Shown one piece after another: positions 24,268-35,645 of a stretch of 64,000 nucleotides of DNA. The translations under genes and the position numbers were made by a program. The DNA is from Lepeophtheirus salmonis (Eukaryota; Arthropoda; Copepoda; Siphonostomatoida; Caligidae). Below the pieces are notes generated by a model, which had not been told where the DNA came from, did not search any database, and saw only the letters and a list, made by a program, of their open reading frames with translations. Position 1 is the first letter of the stretch. Every line of letters starts with the position of its first letter. The DNA lies in the NCBI RefSeq assembly GCF_016086655.4, contig NC_052132.2:4838805-4902804 (forward strand), written 5' to 3'.

Positions 24268-25224
24268 CACGTTACCGCCCTTGTTGGTCAACACAACCTT
24301 GATTCTGTGGTATGTTGCTCTGCAAATTGCATATATCTCGTCTTCGGTGGTTTCATTCAATGCTGTCATCAATGCTTGGTTCAAGGCCTTCAAATTGGGG
24401 TAACTTTTTCTGGATAATCCTCTTCTAAAAATAGTCTAGAATGATTTGTCTATGGGGCTCAAGTCTAGTAAGGAGACGGCCACATTCCCCCCTCCCCAAA
24501 AAAAACTTAGCAAAATTAGTGGCATCATTCCTGTCCCGCATTTGATGTCTGGGCATAAAGGTGTACCCATGTTCCCAATTTTCGATGTTCACCCCGGGTA
24601 GCCTGTTTTCTCCATGAAGCCCTTGAATTGACCTTTACCTCGGGCAGAATTACCACCAAAGGAGTCTTTTTGCAACAATCTGAATCCCTGCCAAAATCTG
24701 TGACTTGGTCAGGGTGCTTCTGTTTAGAGGCATTTTTCGGGCGAACAGCCAAAACCCAGTCGTTTTGGGGTTTCTAAGTCTTATATGGAGGGAAGCTTTT
24801 GTATTCCGTTCTGATCACCAAGATTCACGTGCTGGAGTGCAACTCTTTCAATGAATCACACCCAGTCTCTTCTGCCTTTTGGACTCAGAGAGTACCTGTG
24901 TCGTTTGAAACTTGTAAGCATACGTGTTGATGTCAAATTTGAACAGCCTCTGCATGGACTCCTGGTGAACCCCATCTGACGCATATTGCAATTTGGAGTT
25001 TCTCCAGATATTTCTCCAATACACTTGATGAGCTTAGGGGTCGGGATCGTCCTTAGTTTGTGGCCTGTGGTCTAGTCCTTATGGTTACCACTATTCTTAT
25101 AAAGCTTGAGGATCTTTGTAATCGTCGATTTTTAATCCAACAGCCTCCTCCCGATCTTGCCAAATGAGAGATCCTGATTTTACTGACGTACCATCTTCTC
25201 TCTTGTTCAAATTTTATCTGCCAT
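24268..25224 (-). pseudogene. Tc1/mariner transposase relic, nearly full length
   Basis: Read on the minus strand from an ATG at 25,224 (MADKI). The helix-turn-helix region is present (KIGRRLLD, then KSTITKILKLYKNSG). A middle part with stops and frame changes follows, and then the catalytic region is visible as RNDATNFAKFF and DLSPIDKSF. The C-terminus is well preserved: SRKSYPNLKALNQALMTALN, EEIYAICRATYHR-like sequence (here TEDEIYAICRATYHR) and NKGGNVEF. Many stops show it is inactive. It belongs to a different lineage from the maT element at 7.3 kb. TIRs were not identified. Confidence 0.8.
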
Positions 25225-26409
25225 TTCGCGATAAATTGTCTTACAGACTTGAAATTTTCGCAATTCAGGTGTGAATGTGTATAAAATCAGCTCATTAAAA
25301 ATTTCAAAGTTGTCATTTTGTACGGTTATAAAATTAATATTAGAATGATATTATAATGTAATTCATTTTTTTAATTAGGGATATAGATTAAACATGGCAT
25401 AGGAAGCTAAAAAGCCTTGTGAAAGAGAGTTTCACCGATCTTTAATACAAATATATGGTATACTTAGGCTTTTACAGCAAGCATGATTGTTAGTCAGGAT
25501 AGGATTCTAAATGTATAATATAAATATAACTATTATATTCTAGCCTGCTGTAATTTATTGAAAGATAGTCATTCAAGATTTAGTTGTAAATTCTTCAAAA
25601 TACTGATAGTCTAGTTATCTTAATTTCTAATCAATTTTTAAGCTATTACAATCATCCTTGGCTCCAGGGGCATTTGCAATACTGTCGCAACTCTGTTTGT
25701 TCTCCCTACTATTGAAACATACATAGTGTAGATTACACACCCTCCAAGAAGAGATGTACTAATGCCCTTTATTATTTTTTATTAATAATTTATTAGTTAT
25801 TACCAAAGTTTATCGATCTAGCGGTTCAAGCGGTTTCGGTTCTTGAACAGCTAGAACTGGAACTGACAAAGTGTAACCGAGACAGCGATATATTGCGTTT
25901 TTCCGCATCAAATTTGTTCTTTGCGTATTTTCATATTTAATTAATATATATATATATATATATTATTTATATTTCTTTGTGTATGGAAGTTCAAACATTT
26001 GAGCTAGAAAAAAAAAAAATCAGTAATCTAGATAACAGTAGACATATTTTTTGAAAAACTTATATTTAAATATGTATTTAAGTTTGATTTTGAGCCATCC
26101 ATTCTTGAAAAAAATCGGGTTTAAAATTTAAAAAACCACATTTTTTAAGGATTTTATTTAAAATAGGACTACTGTCTTGTTTTTGTTTTTTATTGATCTT
26201 TATTCATATGATATATGTAGATGTATACAAAACATTAAATAATTTCAAATGAATTACAAGGAGAAATTGCGTTACATTAACACGAATTGACATTTTATCT
26301 TAAAATTAGATCTCCCACACATGATTTACCCCTAAAAACAAAGAAAAAATTCAATAAGGCGAGTATAAAAGTATATATAACAATCAATACTACATATTTC
26401 AAAACATAG
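25225..26409. other. AT-rich, (TA)n microsatellite
   Basis: An uninterrupted (TA)n tract lies at about 25,942-25,963. No gene seen. Confidence 0.5.
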
Positions 26410-26758
26410 TTATCAATCCATTGGCCTTCTTCGATGAAAGTGTTCATACCTTCGAAGAATTCTTTTTAAATTAGTCCTGATTATTCAAGATCCACCACAT
26501 TCATGTCCCCAATTAATAAAAGTAGAGTAGGCTCTTTTCTTTGAATATTTATTATTGGCCGAAAGAACGGAAATGATTTTTTGTTAGAACCATACGCATT
26601 TATTAAAGCAAATTTTATGCCTTAAATCCAAATTGGAATCCTATTCCATTGACTAGAGTCGTTATAAGACTTTGTACTTACCCTTGTGTGGTCTATTTTC
26701 TTCGACACAAGTATAAGTATCCCCCGTATCGAACCATTCCCCATCAAGAAGCTGTAGA
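26410..26758 (-). pseudogene. LINE (non-LTR) endonuclease fragment
   Basis: On the minus strand one frame, with a few stops, reads ILILVSKKIDHTRVSTKSYN, then GIKFALINAYGSNKKSFPFF and LLLLIGDMNVVDLE. The INAYGSN and GDMNVV motifs match the apurinic-type endonuclease (exo/endo/phosphatase fold) of LINE ORF2, where the GD-N motif carries catalytic residues for nicking target DNA. No reverse transcriptase is attached. A 5'-truncated LINE would normally keep its 3' end, so an internal fragment like this implies later deletion. Confidence 0.7.
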
Positions 26759-27196
26759 TTAATTTAGTCACAAGACGTGGAGTGAATTCATATTGTTTAA
26801 GGACATCATTTTATTAATTCAAATGCTCTTTAGGCTATCATTCCTAATTTTTTAAAATTCTTCTAAGCAACTAAATTGCTTCCATTATATTGGAATATTA
26901 CTCTTGCGAAAGTTTAGGAATTTCTCAAAAATGAATTAATTACAGTTAATGACTATATGTTTGCCAAACGAGCTAATTATAAGTTTTATTGAATACAATA
27001 CTTACAATGTAACAAAATAATGGTATGAATGTATTATTATTGGTTGAAAAAAAAAAGATCAATGATATTCTTCAAAATAAAAAAATTCCCTATTCCAGAG
27101 TTCAGATTTATTTTAGTTTTGTTTCTTATTGACTCACTCAGTTTTATTTTGTACATGCAACTGCTATTTTTTTTTTTTTAATGTTCCTCTATTTGG
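26759..27196. other. AT-rich, nothing recognised
   Basis: No gene seen. Confidence 0.5.
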
Positions 27197-27263
27197 TCAG
27201 ATGGAGTTGCACTGATTAAGTATAAGTAACCATTATAGTATTACAATTACTCCATCTAACCTA
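27197..27263 (-). repeat. 67-bp micro-MITE, complete copy
   Basis: Terminal inverted repeats GGTCAGATGGAGT and ACTCCATCTAACC enclose about 40 bp. The reverse complement aligns along its whole length with 46,453-46,519, with only a handful of differences. Confidence 0.75.
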
Positions 27264-27828
27264 TGAATCTTTTTGTGAAATCCATATACATACATAAAGT
27301 ATTTTATATTTCTTTCTCTAGGAATCACCTGAGATGGAACGCACATTGAGTTCAAGAGAAATTATTTCGATACGGGGATTGTTGGCAGACGAGTAGAGTT
27401 TCAGAATCCTTCCTATTATTGGTTTGACTACAAATTATTCCAAGTTATATGAAAGTGGGGCTGCTTTAGAAAATTTAGTTTTCCGAGTGTTATTCAAATA
27501 TTTACTAAAATATATATCTCTCTCTGCTGAGAAAATAGTCAAAATCACAAGACAAAGGGGGCTTATTCAAGACATCATATTGGGTTCTGTTAGCAAGTTC
27601 ATTAGATTGAACTCTATATTAAAGATAAATTCAAAATCAAAGATCTTATTGTTCGTTTATGTTTTTCACATGAGCATTTCATATTTAGTACCTAATAACT
27701 ACTTTTTCTTAAAATATTATTGGATTTATTCAGTATACAGATGGTTTTTGTATTATACAAATATACAGTTTGTAAATTTCTTTTTAATTTTTGTTTCAAT
27801 TGAAACATTAGCATTTATAATTTCATAA
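27264..27828 (+). other. open frame of unknown nature, hydrophobic C-terminal half
   Basis: The 134-codon frame from 27,424 to 27,828 extends upstream with a single stop (MERTLSSREIISIRGLLADE at 27,334-27,394). The first half is polar and protein-like (ALENLVFRVLFKYLLKYISL). The second half is rich in Phe, Tyr and Ile, as chance translation of AT-rich DNA would be. No family recognised. It may be the remnant of a mobile-element or host exon. Confidence 0.3.
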
Positions 27829-28175
27829 GAGTAATTATTAACATGTTTCCGTTTTTTCGGAAGTTTTAAAATAATAGTCAGCAACCTCTCTAATACTTAC
27901 TATTAAACTAAACTATAACTTGAACTGAATTAGGTGCGATTGAAAAAAGTTTTTTAAATCAAAAACATTTATAAACAACACTTCACTGGAGATATTAATT
28001 TAATTTATCCGTCTGTAACTTATAAAGAATCAATCATAAATTATCAATACTATATCATAATGGCTGAGGTATGTAGTTATAATGTTAATTATAATTTAAA
28101 TTGCCAGTCAAAAAATTATTGCTTAAAAGAACCTTTGTCTTTCATTTCATCTCTACAAAATAGTGACACTATATT

Positions 28176-29160
28176 TTGATGATCTGTACTTTCAATAATC
28201 CATTCAAATACAATAATCCTCACCTTATTATATTATCAGAGTTATATTCTAAGAATTTGAATAAAATCCTTAATACTTTATCAGACATAATTTCTCCTGT
28301 CTTTAAAATCGAAAGACATTTATTTGACCGTGATAAGCCAATACATTTTGAAAAAAAAAAAAATTAAAACAAAATGTTAAACAAAAAACTTTTATTGTCA
28401 TTGATACCAGTTTTTTGGTCATTCCTAAAGGCTGTGAATGAATTGGCAGTTTCAAAATTACTCACTAATCCGATCAAGAAATGAAATTAAAGAGTTCAGA
28501 CTTTAGTTCATGATATTCAAAATAATGAAAATAATTCAAGATAATTTCCTGTTATAAAGGACTATGTTCGTATTTTATACAATGTTGATATTGAAAAAAA
28601 AAGAAAAGGAATTGGCATTTCGCTTTCAGAACAAAACATCGAGCCGTTTAAGTTGGGGCTTCAAAGTTCACTTCACGTCGTCCTAAGTGGTAAATAAGGC
28701 CAGTTGAAATTAAACTCACTATGTATGTGTATGTGGTATTCATCAAAATGTCAAATTTATGATGCAAAGATCTGGGTTTGATAATTCAAATGAATGATTT
28801 ATGAAGATGGTGGTTTGCAATCTAGCATAAAAGATCTTTGATCTATTGGTGCAGCAAATGTCCAGCAATCGATAATAATCAAACATTTCTTTTATTAGAT
28901 TATATCTCGGAAATTGATGCAAATTTTAAACAATGGTTTGCAGTAGATATATCTGATATAATAACTCAATCACTAGGTCCTTCTCGATTTGTAAATATTT
29001 TATACGGAAAAATCAAAGCTCTCACAAGTCATTCATTGGTTTCAATGAATCAATCATTGAACATTAATTTGTTAAAAAAGGATGAAGTTATTGTTCATTA
29101 GATTTTTTTGAAAAATAGAATTTCATTGTTCAAGATGGAACCCATGAATATTATTGGAAT
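28176..29160 (+). pseudogene. decayed protein-coding remnant, unrecognised
   Basis: Several open pieces in different frames read as one degenerate protein. They are LNTLSDIISPVFKIERHLFD (within 28,176-28,367), a Gly/Lys segment IEKKRKGIGISLSEQNIEPF (about 28,590-28,650), and an 87-codon frame (28,838-29,101) with DYISEIDANFKQWFAVDISD and LGPSRFVNILYGKIKAL. After a stop it continues FIVQDGTHEYYWNQCI. The composition is too balanced for chance in AT-rich DNA. I do not recognise the family; a transposon-derived protein is the most likely source in this context. Confidence 0.35.
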
Positions 29161-31032
29161 CAATGCATCGTATATCCCCTAATAATCTATTTCTTTGAAA
29201 ATGATAACACAGAAAGGTTATCACTGGGTTTTATTTCAGAAACAATCAGGAACGATTATGCTAATGCTTACAAAGACATTGAATTTTCAAATCAATTTAT
29301 ATATTAGCGTAACAAATCATATTAAGGAAGTAAATTTCTGATGCAGGTGGATGTGCAGGACGATTGTATTTCCAAATGTAACTGGATTTTTTTTTTTTTT
29401 TTTTTTGCTATTAGTCATAGAAAGTCACCATGTGATGGAATAGGTGGGACAAGTAACAAAATTAGAAACAAAAACCAGCATTCGAAGACCAAACAAATAT
29501 CAACATCCATAGATTTGTAAAACCTTAGCAAAAATAACTTACATGAAATTACTTTATTTTTTTTTTTTTTCATAAAAGGCAAAACAATATTTTAAGAACA
29601 TTTTTAAATATTTGCAGATGAAATTCAAATACAATACCCTGAACAAGATTGTATCGTCCGTTTATGGTAATGAAAAAATTGGCCAGATTTCTTTCTGCAT
29701 ATTATTAAACAAAAAATTGTACATATACATCATTTACCTATGAAACATTTTTATAATAAATAATACTTACAATAAGGTGATAATCAGTATTTGATATTAA
29801 ATTAAAAATCATAGAGTAAGTTAACAGCTAAAAGGATAAAAATAAATATTACACATATCAAACATACAAAATATGCTATGAAAAGTTAATATATTTATTC
29901 AATTAACATTTATAAGCATGTAAGAAAGTTGTGTGAGTTGCATTTTAAAACATTTTATAACATTTAACTTTAAATACTTAAATCAAAACTTTATGAAATA
30001 GTACCAAATTGCATTATTCAATTCAATTTATATTAATATAGTACAAAATATTACAGAGGTTGCTGAATACTATTTTAAAACTTCCGAAAAATACGGAAGC
30101 TTATTTATCATTGCTCATATGATCATTTGGAATTATAAATGGTAATATTTTAATAGAAAAAAAAATTACAAGAAAAAAAATCATTATATACAAAAGTCTA
30201 TAGGCCATACATTCCAATGATACCTTAATCCAATTTTTACACAAGGGGAGACAATTGCTATCAACGTTTAATAAAAGGGATTGATGATCTGCATAAGGTT
30301 TACGTTATTATCAAAACATTATCGGACAATTCGATGAAAAAATAAAATATAGTTACTCATCAGGGGCGTTCGCAGGATTATGTTTTGGATGTGACTTGTT
30401 TCTTGGAATTTTTGCTAAAAAAATATCCAAAATAAAATTTTTATGGAAAAAAAATTGAAAAATCAAATTTCAAATATTGATTTTGGATTTATTTTCAAAT
30501 TACGCTATTCTCAAAAATTATACTTTCGGGATTTTTTTTCAAAAATACACATTTGTTTACAATAAATTAAATATTTTGGAAATAAAATTCAAAAATATAC
30601 TGCTACAGCCCCTTCAGCACACCCCTGCATATGCCCTTGCTTATATATTTTTTTATTCATATAAACTTATTTTTATTATATTATATCTCCTAAATAATAG
30701 CTAAGGGGGAAAATCTTTGAAGAATCAAATCGTACATCGAGGTAAATGTCCGGCAGAAAATCAGGGTTGAATTTTAGATGCTTCAAATATACAGCACGGT
30801 TTCTTTTTGTTTTTTTATTGCTCTCTGATGTATATCATAATTATATTCATTTTCAATATATATATCAGTTTTTAATTAAATATAAATTTATTTAATATAA
30901 ACGCTGGTATGTAAAAATGAATTAACCAGTGTTACCTTTACTAAATACAAATGTATTTACCATATGGGGAACACTGGTTTGTTTTTATTTATTTATTAGT
31001 GAGCACTCAAGAATACATACATTCCTCTAGAT
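29161..31032. other. AT-rich repeats and homopolymers
   Basis: A 20-base T run lies at 29,387-29,406. The block 30,360-30,640 (starting CAGGGGCGTTCGCAGGATTA) is related, in inverted orientation, to 36,540-36,830, so both are copies of one dispersed repeat. No gene seen. Confidence 0.45.
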
Positions 31033-31050
31033 CAGGAGTTCTTATCCTTA
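31033..31050 (+). repeat. hAT-type terminus (CAGGAGTTCTTATCC)
   Basis: CAGGAGTTCTTATCCTTA resembles the terminal repeat of hAT elements. It lies just beyond the 3' end of the minus-strand hAT transposase relic at 31,228-32,553, so it is probably that element's right end. No matching opposite end was found. Confidence 0.4.
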
Positions 31051-31227
31051 TTGCAGGTATTGAGAAAAAAATAATAAAATATGATTTCTTCAGAACTTAA
31101 GTATATATTTCATTAGTGTACAAAATGAACTGTACATCAGATGCAACCAAAAACCACTGTGTTAAATAAACACAGAAAACAAACCATGAATTTCACACAA
31201 AAACATGACTTGAATATTTCTTGCAAA

Positions 31228-32553
31228 TATATATATCTTCTGATGTGCCACTTTCATATCGTTGTCGCATCAGTCTGTTCCTATTTTTCGTTTTTATATC
31301 AATATAAATTTATCATCCAAAAGGATTTCCCACACAGGTATGTTGTTACAAATGGTATCAGTATCTCCAGGGCTATCTTTGAAATAAAAAGGTATGGTAC
31401 GATTTAGTAACACCAAAAACGTTGACAGCGTTGTTGTTCTTAAATGTAGCTGTTGAAGCTGGTTCTGCTAAAGTTCATTGCTCTCGTAAATATATTCATC
31501 GTGAACGCCTGCTCGTGCAACACTAAACCAGATAATTTGTCTCAAATGGTGGTGGGTAAGTATCCCTCGAGAGACTTTGTAAGCTCTTTTAAGTGCATAA
31601 CAATTGCTTGCTTTAGCTCTTTAGGTACAAAAATGTCTCAAATTCTAGCCGCGTCATCGATCTTACTAACACAATCGTCCATTTGGGAAAGGTTCCGAAG
31701 TCATCCTTTTCTGTTCTTCTTATCTTAAAGGAAGCTTCTTTTTTTTTTTTTTTAATAGCTCTGGGTTTTCTTCGGCTTCAATATTGTTGACTCCACCGCA
31801 TCTGTCGAATTGAGATGATTGAAAGCATCGAAAATATTTGCCATCTACGTCAAAGTGAGAATGAACTCAGAATCTTGGAAGTAATCCTTTTGACAATGTC
31901 CGTACTCTCGCAAAAACAGGGATAACTCAATACGCATAGCATAAAAACGATTCAGCACCTTTCCCCTGGATAACCACCGAACGTTAGAAAAGTACAGATG
32001 TATTTCGATTTCTGAGCCCATTTCCTTACACAACTCTTTGAAGATGCAGTGCTTCATAATACTATTTCCCACAAATTTTACACATTCAAGAGCAATTTTT
32101 AATATTTGTTCATCTTCATTAATTACGTCTTCTTCCATAATGCTAATAACACACAAATACAACAAGCTGGGTTAGATTGGATATGTTAGTGGGTTCATTT
32201 AGTTGGAGGCTGAATTTTGCAGGGCTTGAAATCAGATATGCGGTTGCTGTAGCTTAGCTGACATTACTCATGTCGTCTATTCTTCTGTGATAGTGTCATT
32301 TGAAAAATAATTTGTTATAAATTATCCTCAGCTTATTTTCCTAGCATGATATTCGCCATCTTCAACACAGCTGGTTTTACAAGTGTTTATCCAATGGGGT
32401 TTAGTTTGCCCTACTTTGCAATGAGATAAGCAACTTGGCACGATGCTGTACAGATTAGTTTTTCGATGTGCACAAAACCGAGAACAGACAAAGTAGTCTT
32501 TTCATCAAATTTGGCTTTCTTCACCTTCAATTCAGCAAGTGTCTGTTCTTATA
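31228..32553 (-). pseudogene. hAT transposase relic, ZBED5/FAM200/GTF2IRD2-like
   Basis: Read on the minus strand, fragments in changing frames follow the order of this hAT group. ASCQVAYLIAK is followed by LVKPAVLKMANIMLGK (about 32,340-32,460), and then FSLQLNEPTNISNLTQLVVF, the conserved LDESTD-region. Next is a 106-codon open frame (32,165-31,845) with KHCIFKELCKEMGSE and VRWLSRGKVLNRF. The piece ANIFDAFNHLNS leads to ELKQAIVMHLKELTKSLEGY, and a C-terminal dimerisation region reads LEILIPFVTTYLCGKSF and IKTKNRNRL (about 31,245-31,380). VRWLSRGKVL and IKTKNRNRL are hallmarks of this clade, which includes several domesticated vertebrate genes. Numerous stops and frameshifts show it is a dead transposon. 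Confidence 0.85.
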
Positions 32554-33401
32554 TTTTTCATCTCCATGAAGATAAATAGTTTTAATAGAGTGTGTCTTCT
32601 TCCCTCGTCATGACCACAACATAATACAAATTTATTCATACGCAAGCCAGGTCCACGATCCGTTTTATCTCTACTTCTATATTGATAAAGAAAAGTATGT
32701 ATGTTCGCTAACATCTAATAACTCGGGCAATCCATCCTGGGTATTACTACTTGCTTGTACATACATAAATTTTATAATATCTCGGAAGTCATATGAGTCA
32801 TATATGACTATGACGGAAAATATCATTTGTATATTTCTCTAGTGTAATTGCAAGTTTAATTGTTTAATGTTCAAAATACAGAATATTTGATATCATAGCG
32901 AATGTATGACACAGAGTTCTTTATAAATGAATCATTGTATAATGAACTTACTTACTTTGAATGGGACTTAAGATTTTTTTTTTAGTTCATAGCAATAAAG
33001 AATGAAATAGATTTTTTGTATTTCTTCAGCGTTTAAGTATTGTATAGGCGATCAAATCATTCAATCATTATATATACAAGGAAGTTCCTTACGTTTGAAA
33101 CGACATATTATGGTTTATTTACATAGGGTAAGGGGTCATATAACTAATAGAGGAGCATTTTAACTAAGACTGTAAATCTTATCTATTTTTTTTGGGTAGG
33201 ATTTTTTTGTTTATAGAAAATTGAACAATGTTTTCGTATTTTTTCAAGCTGTTATCATTATTTTTTCATTCTTAAGAGATAACATTTTAAAATAAATTGT
33301 AACCAGGAGTGTGTGTACTCATGAATGACGCAGAGATAGATATATGCCAAATATAGCTAATATAGCTAAAATTTCTTCATATAAATATGTATGGAATAAC
33401 T
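32554..33401. other. AT-rich, nothing recognised
   Basis: The N-terminal end of the hAT relic may extend slightly into this block, but no BED finger could be read. No other feature. Confidence 0.4.
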
Positions 33402-33490
33402 TATAATAACTTTGTGTATTTATCAAAAAGAATAATTTATGAAGTAGCCATGACGTATAAAGGGATAAGACGGAATTCGACAGATGACGG
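33402..33490 (+). repeat. dispersed ~90-bp repeat, copy 1
   Basis: Matches 62,975-63,065 in the same orientation. Shared blocks are AACTTTGTGTATTTATCAAA, AAAGAATAA, TAGCCATGACGTAT and a CGACAG block near the end. Confidence 0.7.
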
Positions 33491-33613
33491 GTATTTTTAT
33501 GTGTGTGCGTGCTAACGCCGTGCTAGATGCTTTAAAAGAAATTCTAGAGATTTTTTTAAAATTGCAAATTGTTTATTACTTATTAGAGAACAATATTTAT
33601 GAATTTATTTTAG

Positions 33614-34310
33614 CACCTTGGGCTCAATCACTCCCTCCCTGCGACCCAGGAACTTTTTGAACACGTTGACAACGTAGTCCTTTGTCATTGATATCCACTC
33701 TTTCTCGAACAATTGTTTTAGGGACTAATACGGCTGTGACGTTGATTTCGCGCCTTGCTTTCAATTCGCCACCAGATGTTGTAATGAAGGGAATTCAGGT
33801 CAAGGCTTGTGATTAGCCCCGCTCTATTGCGCTTGGCCGTGTTGAGGAGGTTGTCAATGTGATAACTTTAGATATATCCAATCATCTTCATTTTCCCCCA
33901 TGGCAAGGCCGAAAGGTTCTGATGCGTGTCATTAAAGGCCGCAGATGGAACAATTTTGTTCTCCGATTACAGATAGTTGACAGAATACACCTTTCTTGTC
34001 ATCAATCGATGTTTTCTCTATTCCCTTCACTTCTACCCAAGAGCCGATAAGACTGATTCTAGGACTAGACTGGACTGAATAAATAGGGACCGACACAACA
34101 CTTTCATGGAATTTGTTCTTATTGTTCATTTCTGACTTTGCCCAGACTTTTTGGCGACTGTTCCTGAGTTTTCAATCCCCGTTTAATACCATACACTGCC
34201 GTCCGGCTGATTCTGAGATCATTAGCAATCTCGGTTGGGCCTGCTGGTGCGAGAGCATATCCAGAACAGGAATTATTTTGGCTTCAGTTTTCTCGTATTT
34301 GAAGATACAG
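33614..34310 (-). pseudogene. Tc1/mariner transposase relic with MITE debris inside
   Basis: On the minus strand the N-terminal helix-turn-helix is clear (AGGPTEIANDLRISRTAVYG, about 34,180-34,245). The middle is broken and contains about 50 bp (34,053-34,102) related to the terminus of the MITE at 46,886-47,097. The third-Asp region appears as SLDLNSLHYNIWWRIESKAR. The C-terminus reads SLKQLFEKEWISMTKDYVVN, FKKFLGRREGVIEPKVLK and a stop near 33,614. The first two catalytic Asp motifs are not readable. The lineage is not the same as at 7.3 or 24.3 kb. Confidence 0.8.
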
Positions 34311-34690
34311 GCAATATGTATAAATAAAATCAACAGCAATTAATCATTATAATATAATACAACCTCACTTTTGTAGACATTCCTATCAAAAGACAAGCTG
34401 ACAGTTTTTGTTGTTGTTTTTTTTAATATATTAAATTGATATTAATGAAATCTGTATATGGTGTGGATGCTATTAAAATAAAATAAATATCAACAACATT
34501 AACTATGCATTTTCCTTGACCCTTTGTTGTCAAACCTCCTCATTAAAGTAATACTCCATTGAATAAAAGTTTGGAAGCCTATAGGAAAGCCTCTGCCTTT
34601 ACATCGAACAGCGCAAACAATGTCCAAGACATGTCTAATTAAAAAGTATATTTTAAAATGCGATGTACGTTAACTTGAGGTAGAGATCAT

Positions 34691-34918
34691 TCAGTCTAGT
34701 ATGCTCACCTCCACTTCGTATTTTTCCTTAATTTTTTCTTCAAGGATGGTATGTACTCCGAGGATCCTCAAGCAGTCGAAGAAGAGGTGCCGGGAAGTTT
34801 CTTTTCTTTCCTTACAAAGAGAACAACTCTCCCTATTCTTTTCTGGATTCGAATTGTTAATCAAGAGGCACGAAGTTGTCTTCCTATAACAAAACCAATT
34901 ATGTTTGACTCTGAGCAT
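34691..34918 (-). pseudogene. non-LTR retrotransposon C-terminal zinc-knuckle fragment
   Basis: A 75-codon minus-strand frame contains SCSLCKERKETSRHLFFDC. This is a C-x2-C...H...C pattern matching the zinc-binding segment that follows reverse transcriptase in many LINEs (zf-RVT type, CPLC...HLFxxC). The upstream part (NWFCYRKTTSCLLINNSNP) fits the preceding linker. No reverse transcriptase catalytic motif is present, so it is an isolated fragment. Confidence 0.55.
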
Positions 34919-35559
34919 TTCTTTAAGTGAAAACTTAAATATGACGCAAGATGTATATTTGAACAGGATCTTTTTTTTAATAGAACTTATAGAATAACTA
35001 AGTCTATTATCTTTTTAGTTACTATATTTTGAAGTTATCATTTGATTGTTTTTAATCAAACCGCCTTAAATCTTTCTGTCAAGTTTAATATAGACCAATA
35101 ACAAATATTTTTAATAATAGATTACTACTTTCAGGAATACATTGTAGGGAGAGTCGTAGCGTGCAAATCCGTCTCTCTTATTCTATCATTCACGTCTCGT
35201 TGCTTAGAAAAGTTTTTTCCTCATTATTAGAAGGTTGCAAGGATTGAATTTCAACTTTTCGCTAATGTTGTCTCAAATTTTTCGAGATAGAAAGAAATAG
35301 TATGACGTGGGAGTCAAATTGGTAACATTTATAATTGAATCATTTATTCTGTATTTTATTCTCCAAGACAAATAATTGAATCATTTGATATCATTATTAT
35401 TTTTTATAAATGTCTCAGGCTCCATCTGTAATAAAAAAGTATATAATTTATGTATTCTTATTTTTAGAAAAAACATCATTTAATGGCTTCATCTTAAATA
35501 TAGAAGTCTTTCATAATTTATCTTTATAATGAATATATAAACAAAATTTTTGATAGTCT
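34919..35559. other. AT-rich, nothing recognised
   Basis: No supported feature apart from the polyadenylation signal listed next to the gene region at 35,646. Confidence 0.5.
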
Positions 35560-35565
35560 TTTATT
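35560..35565 (-). promoter_or_regulatory. possible polyadenylation signal AATAAA
   Basis: Minus-strand AATAAA about 80 bp downstream of the stop of the ORF at 35,646. The hexamer is common by chance in AT-rich DNA, so the position is the only support. Confidence 0.3.
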
Positions 35566-35645
35566 CATCCTACATTTTGGATCATTTTTTTTTCCTCAAT
35601 TATTTGTTTTATCTTTTCACATATACAAAATTCCCTCAAAGTTTT

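Noticed and set aside
29387..29406. Long T runs (also 45.86, 60.11 and 61.71 kb) as terminators or LINE poly-A tails
   Set aside because: Homopolymers are common throughout this AT-rich DNA, and no LINE 3' end or pol III gene adjoins them.
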